A stretch of DNA of 42,735 bases from Bacteroidales bacterium (GTDB taxonomy: Bacteria; Bacteroidota; Bacteroidia; Bacteroidales; JAIPAH01). The DNA is taken from contig JAIPBX010000016.1 of the NCBI GenBank assembly GCA_021738485.1, positions 1 to 42,735 of the forward strand, in the 5' to 3' direction. Under the pieces are notes generated by a model. It had not been told where the DNA came from. It was given only the letters and a program-made list of their open reading frames with translations, and did not search any database. Made by a program: the position numbers and the translations under genes. Below are positions 35,687 to 42,735 of the stretch, piece after piece (the stretch's first letter is position 1; every line of letters begins with the position of its first letter).

Positions 35687-37945
35687 ATGCAAAGATTTTT
35701 TTTGATAGTAATAGTAGCTGCTCTGGCTTTGAAAGCGTCGGGACAACCCGACCAACCCGGCATGGGGGTGCTTTATGCCGATCATCTGATTCCGCGTTTT
35801 GAAGTGCTTATCGATCAGGATTCGCTGGATGCCCTCTATGAAAACCCGCACGAAAATCATGAATACCCGGCTACCTTTGTTTTTAAAAACGGCTATATTA
35901 CCGATACCGTGGAGAACGTAGGATTCCGGTTTCGGGGTAATACTTCTCTATATGCCAATAAAAAATCCTTCAGGGTCTCCTTCAATACGTTTGAAGACGG
36001 CCGATCATACAGGGGTGTAGAAAAACTCGATATCAACGGGCAGCATAACGATCCTTCAGTGATTCGCTCAAAACTGGCATGGGATACCTTCAGGGAGATG
36101 GGAATCCCCGCCCCCCGCTCCAATCATGTGGAAATGTACATCAATGGAGAATATTACGGCATTTATATCAATGAAGAAAACATTGATGAGAAGTTTACCA
36201 TGAAAAGATTCGGGAATAATCACGGGAATCTTTACAAATGCACTTACCCGGCTGATCTGGATTATATCGATGATAACCCCGAGGTCTATAAAATGGAAAG
36301 TGACGGGGAAAGAGTGTATGAGTTGAAAAACAATCATTACGCCGATGACTATTCCGATTTGGCGGAGTTTATAAAAGTTCTTAATCAAACACCCCTGTCC
36401 GAGCTCTCCTGTGCGCTGGATACCCTTTTTAACGTTCAGCAATACCTTAAGGTGATGGCCGTAGATGTTTATACGGGTAACTGGGATGGGTACATCTATA
36501 ACAAAAACAATTTTTATCTCTATCACAATCAAGCTACCGGACGCTTTGAATACATCCCCTATGATGTGGATAACACCTTCGGTATTTCCTGGCAGGATAC
36601 CGATTGGAAAGACCGCAATATATACGAATGGTCACCGGATGCAGGGGATGAGCCTCGTCCGCTGTATAACAGAATTTTACAGGTGGATAAATACCGGGAT
36701 CAATTTTCTTCCTATTATGAAAAACTTGTTACCGAAGTAATGCCCCCCGATTCACTGATTGAAAAGATGGGAATCATTAAGGAGGGGATTCGCCCGTTTA
36801 TCCAGTTAGATCCGCTTTATCCCCAGGATTATGGATTTACTATGCAGGATTTTGACAGCTCTTACTATGGTCCCCTGGGCGCCCACGTGAAGGCAGGGTT
36901 GAAGCCGTTTTTTGAAGACAGAGCCGCTTCGGGGTTGAATCAACTGGAAGAGTATGAAAATATACCTGTTTTCAATTATGCAGGTCACAATCATCCCCGT
37001 ATTTATGAGGAGCTGACCATCACCGTGAGGGCAGACAATACCGGCGGAAAGGATGTAGTGTTAGTTTATAGGGTGAATGACGGGAGCCAGGAAACAAAAA
37101 TAATGTGGGATGACGGCGCACATAACGACGGCGAGGCCAATGACGGGATTTTTGGCTGTACCTTTGAGCCTTTTCTTGAACCCACCCAATTTGATTACCA
37201 GGTAAAAGGCACCGGTAGCGAGGCCTCTCTTTATCCCTGCGCCCCCCTTCATTTGGAAATAGCAGAAGACGGGAACCCGGAATTGTATATCAATGAGTTT
37301 ATGGCAAGTAATGCTACTTTCATAGAAGACCCTTACGGGGAATATGATGACTGGTTTGAAATTTATAATGGGGATGACCATGCCATATGGCTGGGTGATA
37401 AATATGTTACCGATGATTTCACAGAACGGGGGCAGTTTCGCTTGCCCGATTATGTGTTAGAACCTTCCGGGTTTGTGTTGATATGGGCCGATAATGATGA
37501 TGAAGACCAGGGCTTTTTCCATGCTCCTTTCAGGTTGCGCCAGGGCGGCGAGCAAATAGGGATTTTCGGGCGGCCAGATGATGACTATCCGCTGATCGAT
37601 AAGATTGCTTTTGGCCAGCAGCAAGCCGATAGCGCTTTCGGAAGACTCCCCAACGGGGCGGACAATTGGGAGGTGATGGGAATCAGGACACCGGGTTATT
37701 CTAATACAGCTATCGGTGTGGATGACGAGCCCGCTGATGACAGGAGATTTGCTGTATATCCCAACCCGGTTTCCGGGTCGGTGGTTCGTCTGTCCCACGA
37801 GTGCAGGGTTGAGGTTTATAGCATGACCGGGCAGCTTGTTAAACAGGCTGCTTTGACAAGAACTATAGATGTGAATAACCTGAAGAAGGGAGTTTATATT
37901 ATCCGTAATAAGAAGGGTGAAACAATAAAGCTGATGGTAAGATGA
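35687..37945 (+). CDS. CotH-family protein kinase with lamin-tail and T9SS sorting domains
   Basis: A 752-residue exported protein. Signal peptide MQRFFLIVIVAALALKASGQ. Residues ~30-400 are a CotH domain: FRGNTSLYANKKSFRVSFN, EKLDINGQHNDPSVIRSKLA, GNWDGYIYNKNNFYLY (Asp267) and YIPYDVDNTFG (Asp293, Asp295), the residues expected for the ATP- and metal-binding kinase site. A lamin-tail domain (ELYINEFMASNATF) follows near 535-680 and a type A T9SS domain (YPNPVSGSVVRLSH to the end) closes it. CotH proteins are atypical secreted kinases. ATG 35687 was chosen because it opens a good signal peptide; the longer frame from TTG 35633 overlaps the GH13 gene. Whether it modifies the neighbouring amylase is unknown. 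Confidence 0.9.
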   Translation: MQRFFLIVIVAALALKASGQPDQPGMGVLYADHLIPRFEVLIDQDSLDALYENPHENHEYPATFVFKNGYITDTVENVGFRFRGNTSLYANKKSFRVSFNTFEDGRSYRGVEKLDINGQHNDPSVIRSKLAWDTFREMGIPAPRSNHVEMYINGEYYGIYINEENIDEKFTMKRFGNNHGNLYKCTYPADLDYIDDNPEVYKMESDGERVYELKNNHYADDYSDLAEFIKVLNQTPLSELSCALDTLFNVQQYLKVMAVDVYTGNWDGYIYNKNNFYLYHNQATGRFEYIPYDVDNTFGISWQDTDWKDRNIYEWSPDAGDEPRPLYNRILQVDKYRDQFSSYYEKLVTEVMPPDSLIEKMGIIKEGIRPFIQLDPLYPQDYGFTMQDFDSSYYGPLGAHVKAGLKPFFEDRAASGLNQLEEYENIPVFNYAGHNHPRIYEELTITVRADNTGGKDVVLVYRVNDGSQETKIMWDDGAHNDGEANDGIFGCTFEPFLEPTQFDYQVKGTGSEASLYPCAPLHLEIAEDGNPELYINEFMASNATFIEDPYGEYDDWFEIYNGDDHAIWLGDKYVTDDFTERGQFRLPDYVLEPSGFVLIWADNDDEDQGFFHAPFRLRQGGEQIGIFGRPDDDYPLIDKIAFGQQQADSAFGRLPNGADNWEVMGIRTPGYSNTAIGVDDEPADDRRFAVYPNPVSGSVVRLSHECRVEVYSMTGQLVKQAALTRTIDVNNLKKGVYIIRNKKGETIKLMVR

Positions 37946-38048
37946 AAGCGAGGAATCAAAGAATATTCACATTGAAGAACTTTTTTGCTTTTAATTAAAG
38001 TATTTGTTACCTTAGTAAAATATTATAAAATTAGAATAGAACCTTATC

Positions 38049-38648
38049 ATGCTTGGATTCAATTACAAGAAGGCTGTACAAACCCTGAACTACTTTGCCA
38101 TCAAAGAAGGTGGCTCAATTAATAAAATGAAGGCGATTAAACTTGTATGGCTTACAGATAGGTGGCATTTAAGAAAATATGGACGACCTATGTTAATGGA
38201 TCATTATTATGCGATGAACTATGGGCCGGTACCTTCCAATACTGCAAACTTAGCTGATGAGAATATTTTCCTGGATGAACATGAAAAAGCATATCGTGAC
38301 AAGTATTTAAAACCACAAAAAGATAGCCATATATTTTTATCAATAAAGAAACTGGATAATAATGTTTTTTCCAAAACAGATAAACTTGCTTTGAATAAGA
38401 CTTATAATAGATTCGGAACGTATAATGAATTTGAATTATCCTCAATATCCCACAATTATCCTGAATGGAATCAATATAAGGAGATATTAAAAGAAGGCAA
38501 AGCAGCAAGAATAACCATCAATTATGCTGATTTTTTTAAAAATTCAGGACAGGACAGTGACTTTTTTGGATTGGATGATGAACATCTAAGCCTTTCTAAA
38601 TCAATATTTGAAGAAAATCGTAGTATTTACGATAGTTTGAGTGTATGA
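38049..38648 (+). CDS. Panacea-domain (SocA/GepA-like) antitoxin candidate
   Basis: A 199-residue protein whose first 120 residues (NYKKAVQTLNYFAIKEGGSI, MKAIKLVWLTDRWHLRKYGR, YYAMNYGPVPSNT) match the Panacea/DUF4065 pattern, including K-(L/A)-x-(Y/W)-x-(A/T)-D-R-x-x-L and GPVPS. Panacea proteins are antitoxins that neutralise varied toxins encoded beside them. Its stop overlaps the next start (ATGA at 38645-38648), as in toxin-antitoxin operons. The pair is visibly more A+T-rich than its neighbours, which suggests transfer. Confidence 0.78.
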   Translation: MLGFNYKKAVQTLNYFAIKEGGSINKMKAIKLVWLTDRWHLRKYGRPMLMDHYYAMNYGPVPSNTANLADENIFLDEHEKAYRDKYLKPQKDSHIFLSIKKLDNNVFSKTDKLALNKTYNRFGTYNEFELSSISHNYPEWNQYKEILKEGKAARITINYADFFKNSGQDSDFFGLDDEHLSLSKSIFEENRSIYDSLSV

Positions 38649-38860
38649 TACACTTTTCTGATGAATCGTTTTTCAAAGCATCTCTTCAAATCGGAACAGT
38701 ATTCTACATGAAAAATGAGTCATTGGTTTATTCGGATCAACCTCATCCCCATATCGTCATTCATATCACAACAGATGAAATTATACTTCTAGGATGTACG
38801 ACATCGCAAATAGATAAAAGAATCACCTTTAATACCTCAATATATCAAAGATATGCTTGA
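38645..38860 (+). CDS. Small partner of the Panacea protein, possibly truncated toxin
   Basis: A 71-residue frame overlapping the Panacea gene by 4 bp. The sequence IGTVFYMKNESLVYSD, then HIVIHITTDEIILLGCTTSQ, has the alternating strands of a small SH3-like barrel of the kind seen in MazF-like toxins, but I cannot name the family. It ends abruptly just before a strong terminator and seems short for such a fold, so a 3' deletion or early stop is possible. Alternatively it is a complete minimal partner. Confidence 0.55.
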   Translation: MIHFSDESFFKASLQIGTVFYMKNESLVYSDQPHPHIVIHITTDEIILLGCTTSQIDKRITFNTSIYQRYA

Positions 38861-38870
38861 TTCCTGAACA

Positions 38871-38904
38871 AAAAAAGCACGGCATCACTACCGCGCTTTT
38901 TTTT
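38871..38904. terminator. Bidirectional terminator
   Basis: AAAAAAGCACGG-CATCACTA-CCGCGCTTTTTTTT forms a stem with one A-C mismatch, with A and T runs on both sides. It lies between the convergent toxin-antitoxin-like pair and pfkA. Confidence 0.88.
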
Positions 38905-38925
38905 GAGCTTATAATTCGTTTTATT

Positions 38926-40020
38926 TTAGTCTCCAAAACTTACCCCGATTCCCCGGGCTGTCTTTATTAAAGCAGTATCCTGCGTTACCAGGTTGGGTTT
39001 GCTGATAGCTGCTTTCAGCGGTACGGAGGTGATATAGGGGTGGCGGTAGGATACCATGTGACCGAATTTTCCTTCCAGCACCATCTCAAAGGCTTTGTTT
39101 CCAAACTGGGCTGCCAGCACCCTGTCATAAGCTATCGGCACACCCCCACGCTGCAAGTGTCCCAACACCGTTTCCCGGACGTCATGTTCACATCCGGCTT
39201 CTTTTAGTTCATCGCGCAGGCGCCCGGCAGCTCCGGAGTATTTTTTATTGGCATATCCTACTTCACCGGTGTTTACAGCGGATTCCGTTCCGCCTTTAGG
39301 CTTAGCTCCTTCGGCAATCACAATATTTACGAAGCCACGTCCTTTATGGAAACGGGATTCTATTTTATCATTTACTTTTTTCGGATCATAGGGGATTTCC
39401 GGTATCAGGCACACCTCTGCCCCGCCGGCTACTGCTGCATTCATGGCTATCCATCCGGCATCGCGCCCCATAACTTCCAGGATAATCACACGGTTGTGGC
39501 TGGCGGCCGTTGTTACCAGCTTATCCACAGCATCGGTGGCTACCTGCACTGCCGTTTGAAAACCAAAAGTAGAGTCCGTATTCGATACATCATTATCGAT
39601 GGTTTTGGGGACCCCTATCACGTTAAGTCCTTTTTCATAAAGCGTCTGGGAGATACGTTGCGAACCGTCGCCACCGATATTAATGACCGAATCCACACCC
39701 AGTAGTTTCAATTTCTTGATCAATTCATCCGAACGGTCTACAGTTGTCCACGTGCCGTCTTTATTTTTAACGGGCCAGGCAAAAGGCCCCCCTTTATTGG
39801 TGGATTCCAAAATTGTTCCTCCCTGAAAGTGAATGCCCCGAACGGCATCATCATCCAGTACTTTGATTTCCTGAGGCTCATTGAGTACGCCGTTAAAGCC
39901 CTGCATACTCCCTATTACTTCCCAATCTTTTTCCTGCGAAGCACGTTTCACTACGGCTCGTATGACGGCATTCAATCCAGGGCAATCTCCGCCTCCTGTT
40001 AAAACCAAAACTCTTTTCAT
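38926..40020 (-). CDS. pfkA: 6-phosphofructokinase
   Basis: A 364-residue glycolytic enzyme that phosphorylates fructose 6-phosphate. Family motifs are TGGGDCPGLNAVIR, NIGGDGSQ (116-121), PKTIDNDV with catalytic Asp142, and MGRDAGWIA. Gly119 corresponds to E. coli Gly104 and favours ATP, but Lys139 stands where E. coli has Gly124 and is the residue typical of PPi-dependent enzymes. This Gly/Lys mix belongs to the so-called group III PFKs, which mostly use ATP; the phosphate donor should be tested. It is divergent to the GH13/GH31 pair with a LacI-type operator in the shared upstream region. Confidence 0.95.
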   Translation of the reverse strand: MKRVLVLTGGGDCPGLNAVIRAVVKRASQEKDWEVIGSMQGFNGVLNEPQEIKVLDDDAVRGIHFQGGTILESTNKGGPFAWPVKNKDGTWTTVDRSDELIKKLKLLGVDSVINIGGDGSQRISQTLYEKGLNVIGVPKTIDNDVSNTDSTFGFQTAVQVATDAVDKLVTTAASHNRVIILEVMGRDAGWIAMNAAVAGGAEVCLIPEIPYDPKKVNDKIESRFHKGRGFVNIVIAEGAKPKGGTESAVNTGEVGYANKKYSGAAGRLRDELKEAGCEHDVRETVLGHLQRGGVPIAYDRVLAAQFGNKAFEMVLEGKFGHMVSYRHPYITSVPLKAAISKPNLVTQDTALIKTARGIGVSFGD

Positions 40021-40064
40021 AATATCTTTCGTTTTTCTTCTTTTATCTGAATGATTCTCAATTG

Positions 40065-40093
40065 CAAAAATAATTAAATAAATCTATGACCAA
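40065..40093 (-). promoter_or_regulatory. pfkA promoter
   Basis: On the minus strand TTG (40093-40091), an 18-nt spacer and TATTTTTG (40072-40065) fit the consensus, 45 bp before the pfkA ATG. The operator centre is 114 bp upstream of this -7 box. Confidence 0.5.
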
Positions 40094-40176
40094 CGGCTAT
40101 CTTTCTTTTGTAATTCCATGAAAGTAATAATTAATTCCCCTAAAATCAAATAAATAAGAAGTTAATTTTGAAGATC

Positions 40177-40188
40177 GCAAACCTTTGC
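40177..40188. promoter_or_regulatory. LacI-family operator between pfkA and the GH13/GH31 genes
   Basis: GCAAACCTTTGC differs from the perfect palindrome by one central base. Its centre is 55 bp upstream of the -7 box of the GH13 lipoprotein gene and 114 bp from that of pfkA. Confidence 0.65.
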
Positions 40189-40233
40189 ATCAATTAGGTG
40201 AAGGAAACCACAAATAGTTATGTCATAATGCAT

Positions 40234-40241
40234 TATCTTTG
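40234..40241 (+). promoter_or_regulatory. -7 box of the GH13 lipoprotein/GH31 unit
   Basis: TATCTTTG, 29 bp before the ATG at 40271. No TTTG at the -33 distance, as with the GAPDH and transporter promoters that also have the operator upstream. Confidence 0.6.
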
Positions 40242-40270
40242 TTAGGCAACAGAATACAAAAATTATTAAA

Positions 40271-41620
40271 ATGAAAAAAGCATCATTAGCATTAGTTATC
40301 CTGGCATCCCTGATTACATTTATCTCTTGTGGCGGCCAGGAAGGGGAAAAGCAACAGAAAGCTGATAGTCAAAGCAGTGACTGGCACAAAGACGCAACCA
40401 TTTACGAAGTAAATATCAGGCAATATACCGAGGAAGGTACTTTTAGAGCTTTCCGGGAACATTTGCCCCGCCTCAAAAAATTGGGTGTGGACATTTTGTG
40501 GATTATGCCCATTCATCCTATAGGAGAAAAAAATCGTAAGGGAAAATTAGGGAGCTATTATTCGGTGAAAGACTACAAAGGTGTTAACCCCGAATTCGGC
40601 GATAAAGAAGATTTTCGAAAATTAGTCAAAGAAGTTCATGAAAAAGATATGTATATTATTCTTGATTGGGTTGCTAATCACACGGCCTGGGATCACTCCT
40701 GGGTGAAGGAGCATCCCGAATGGTATACCAAAGATAGTGCCGGTAATATGGTTAGCCCTCACGATTGGTCAGATGTGGTGGACTTGAACTATGATAAACA
40801 GGGTGTGAGAAATGCTATGCGTGATGCGATGACATACTGGGTGGAAGATTTTAATATTGATGGTTACCGCTGTGATGTGGCGGGTATGGTACCAACCGAT
40901 TTTTGGGAAAACACGGCCAAAGAGCTGGAAGCTATAAAACCGGTGTTTATGTTAGCTGAAGATGAGGGTGAGGTAGAACTCCTTGATAACGCCTTTGATA
41001 TGCATTATGGATGGGAGTTTCATCATTTGATGAATCAAATTGCCCAGGGAGAAGCAAATGCTGAGGTGCTTCCTGAATATTTTGCCAAAACAGATTCCTT
41101 GCTGGACGATGATGATATTAAAATGAATTTCCTCACCAATCATGATGAGAATTCATGGAATGGAACCATTGAAGAACGATTGGGAGAAGCTCATAAAGCT
41201 CTGGCCGTACTTTCGTATACAGTCCCGGGAATGCCCTTAATTTATACCGGACAAGAGATTGGGCTGGATAAGAGGCTGGAATTTTTCAAAAGAGACCCGG
41301 TACAATGGAAAAATGATCCGCTTGAGGATATCTATGCTGAATTAAATACCCTTAAAGAGGAAAACGAAGCTTTATGGGCACCCGATTATGGTGGGGAGTT
41401 TAAAATTCTTGAGACCAATCATCCTGAAAAAGCTTTTGCTTATACCCGTAAAAAAGATGGCAACCAGGTGAGTGTTGTGCTCAATTTATCCGGGAATCCC
41501 CTGGATATTAAGACGGATATCACCGGGAAGTATAAAAATTACTTCTCCGGCGAAATGATTACGACCGACGGTACTTTTGCCATGCCTTCATGGGGGTATG
41601 AAATTTTAATACGAGAATAA
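40271..41620 (+). CDS. GH13 alpha-amylase lipoprotein
   Basis: A 449-residue enzyme with a lipoprotein signal (LASLITFISC with Cys20), so attached to a membrane, perhaps at the cell surface. The barrel starts at WHKDATIYEVNIRQYTEEGT. Catalytic motifs are DWVANHTAWD, IDGYRCDVAG (nucleophile Asp202), VFMLAEDEG (acid/base Glu230) and FLTNHDENSW (Asp292). A short C-terminal beta-domain follows. It is compact for the family. Expected role: endo-cleavage of starch, glycogen or maltodextrins, feeding the transporter. It is 21 bp upstream of the GH31 gene, so co-transcribed, from a promoter with a LacI-type operator. Confidence 0.92.
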   Translation: MKKASLALVILASLITFISCGGQEGEKQQKADSQSSDWHKDATIYEVNIRQYTEEGTFRAFREHLPRLKKLGVDILWIMPIHPIGEKNRKGKLGSYYSVKDYKGVNPEFGDKEDFRKLVKEVHEKDMYIILDWVANHTAWDHSWVKEHPEWYTKDSAGNMVSPHDWSDVVDLNYDKQGVRNAMRDAMTYWVEDFNIDGYRCDVAGMVPTDFWENTAKELEAIKPVFMLAEDEGEVELLDNAFDMHYGWEFHHLMNQIAQGEANAEVLPEYFAKTDSLLDDDDIKMNFLTNHDENSWNGTIEERLGEAHKALAVLSYTVPGMPLIYTGQEIGLDKRLEFFKRDPVQWKNDPLEDIYAELNTLKEENEALWAPDYGGEFKILETNHPEKAFAYTRKKDGNQVSVVLNLSGNPLDIKTDITGKYKNYFSGEMITTDGTFAMPSWGYEILIRE

Positions 41621-41641
41621 TCGTTATTTAGCTGTTTTATA

Positions 41642-42735
41642 ATGAACGAAAGGGTCTCTGCCTATCATTCTTTAAGTCAATCGCTTGGTAACCTTATCCG
41701 CTTCGCGCGGTATCAGCAGTCTTTATTGCTGGAGACAGACCGGGGAAGAGCCAGGGTAACGGTTTACAGTCAGGGAGTGATTCGAATTCAAGCCTCCCGG
41801 CAAGATTTCGCAGAGACCCCATCTTATTCTGTAGTGGCCTCCCCCGCAACTACGTATTATAGTATAGAAGAAAAGTCAGCTTGTTATATTCTGAAAACGA
41901 ATGCTTTGCAGCTTAGTATCACCAAAAGCCCGGTTCGTTTTGATTTTTTGACTCTCGAAGGGGAGGTAATTAATCAGGATGATCCGGGCCTTGGTATTTC
42001 ATGGCTGGGGGAAGAAGTAGGAGCTTATAAGACTTTACAGCAAGAGGAGCGGTTTATAGGCCTGGGAGAAAAAACCGGCCCGTTAGATCGCAGAGGAGCA
42101 GCCTTTGTCAACTGGAATACCGATAATCCCAACCATCAGCCCGGCGATGATCCGTTGTATGTCTCTATTCCTTTTTATATCGGAATTCACAATGGTCTTA
42201 ACTATGGTATCTTTTTCGATAATTCACACCTGACGCGTTTTAATTTCGGGGCTTCCAACAATCGCTTTTCCTCTTTTACAGCGGAGGCCGGTGAGATGGA
42301 TTACTACTTTATTTTTCATAAGACAGTCAGCAATATCATTGGCACATACACCTGGCTTACAGGCCGGATGCCTATGCCGCCAAAGTGGGCCCTGGGCTAT
42401 CAGCAGTGCCGCTGGAGCTATTATCCCGACAGTGAGATATTGTCTATCGCCCGCACATTCCGTGAGAAGAATATCCCCGCCGATGTGATTTATTTTGACA
42501 TTGATCATATGAAGGACTATAAGTTGTTTAGCTGGAGCGGAAAAAATTTTCCGCGTCCGTCGGAAACTATCGGCAAACTGCGTGAGATGGATTTTCACAG
42601 TGCCGTTATTGTTGATCCGGGAGTGAAGATAGAAAAAGATTACCCGCTATACGAATCGGGGGTAGCCGAAGATGTTTTCATCAAATATCCCGATGGGAGT
42701 AACTATGCGGCCGAAGTATGGCCCGGATGGTGCCA
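41642..42735 (+). CDS. GH31 alpha-glucosidase, N-terminal part (runs off the window)
   Basis: An open frame of 364 codons from ATG 41642 to the window end, without a stop. There is no signal peptide, so the enzyme is cytoplasmic. After the N-terminal galactose-mutarotase-like domain come FIGLGEKTGPLDRRG, MPPKWALGYQQCRWSYYPD and ADVIYFDIDHMKDYKLFSW, clear GH31 motifs. The catalytic Asp (WxDMNE) lies beyond the window. It should release glucose from maltose or short maltodextrins. Together with the GH13 lipoprotein gene 21 bp upstream it forms one operon. Confidence 0.93.
   Translation, partial: MNERVSAYHSLSQSLGNLIRFARYQQSLLLETDRGRARVTVYSQGVIRIQASRQDFAETPSYSVVASPATTYYSIEEKSACYILKTNALQLSITKSPVRFDFLTLEGEVINQDDPGLGISWLGEEVGAYKTLQQEERFIGLGEKTGPLDRRGAAFVNWNTDNPNHQPGDDPLYVSIPFYIGIHNGLNYGIFFDNSHLTRFNFGASNNRFSSFTAEAGEMDYYFIFHKTVSNIIGTYTWLTGRMPMPPKWALGYQQCRWSYYPDSEILSIARTFREKNIPADVIYFDIDHMKDYKLFSWSGKNFPRPSETIGKLREMDFHSAVIVDPGVKIEKDYPLYESGVAEDVFIKYPDGSNYAAEVWPGWC

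Overview
The window is about 42.7 kb of a Bacteroidota chromosome. Several signs point there: promoters with the phylum's -7 element (TAnnTTTG, most often TATCTTTG here), weak or absent Shine-Dalgarno sites, a type IX secretion (T9SS) sorting domain, DUF3857 proteins, an IF-2 with a long charged N-terminus, and the gene order RelA/SpoT - Fur - PurA. A free-living member near Bacteroidales/Marinilabiliales is plausible, but this was not tested against any database.

Layout. 1-226: N-terminus of a secreted C25 (gingipain-like) protease. 663-6035: a divergent pair, a very large PPDK-like dikinase (-) and GAPDH (+). 6463-10796: RelA/SpoT, Fur and PurA (+). 10892-16179: rimP-nusA-infB (-) behind a structured leader. 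16537-18306: an SLC45-like sugar transporter (+). 18383-25825: a tight five-gene operon (-) with a trehalose-synthase-like GH13 enzyme, a cyclic-nucleotide-binding-domain histidine kinase, a beta-phosphoglucomutase/GH65 phosphorylase fusion and two paralogous uridine-kinase-like P-loop kinases. 25945-29634: a PDZ aspartyl protease and a Cache/PAS histidine kinase (+). 29804-33753: two DUF3857/transglutaminase-like proteins, the first interrupted by an in-frame TGA. 33835-37945: a periplasmic neopullulanase-like GH13 and a T9SS-exported CotH kinase. 38049-38860: a Panacea-type toxin-antitoxin-like pair. 38926-42735: 6-phosphofructokinase (-) facing a GH13 lipoprotein and a GH31 alpha-glucosidase (+), the latter running off the end.

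Theme. Much of the window is alpha-glucan use: surface and periplasmic GH13 enzymes cut starch or glycogen, the transporter imports maltose-like sugars, the cytoplasmic GH13, GH65-PGM fusion and GH31 enzymes yield glucose, glucose 1-phosphate and glucose 6-phosphate, and PFK, GAPDH and possibly the dikinase carry carbon onward. Four copies of a LacI-type palindrome (GCAAACGTTTGC or one change from it) lie next to exactly these units. For three plus-strand promoters the distance from palindrome to -7 element is 46, 55 and 65 bp, about one helical turn apart, which suggests one LacI-family regulator acting as an activator. The regulator itself is not in the window.

Best candidates for something new: the phased LacI-type regulon; the paired uridine-kinase-like proteins and degenerate cNMP-binding histidine kinase inside a disaccharide-phosphorolysis operon; the dikinase with a huge unknown N-terminus and no PEP/pyruvate domain; the terminator-like hairpin in the rimP-nusA-infB leader; and the TGA-split transglutaminase beside a paralog that has lost its catalytic residues.
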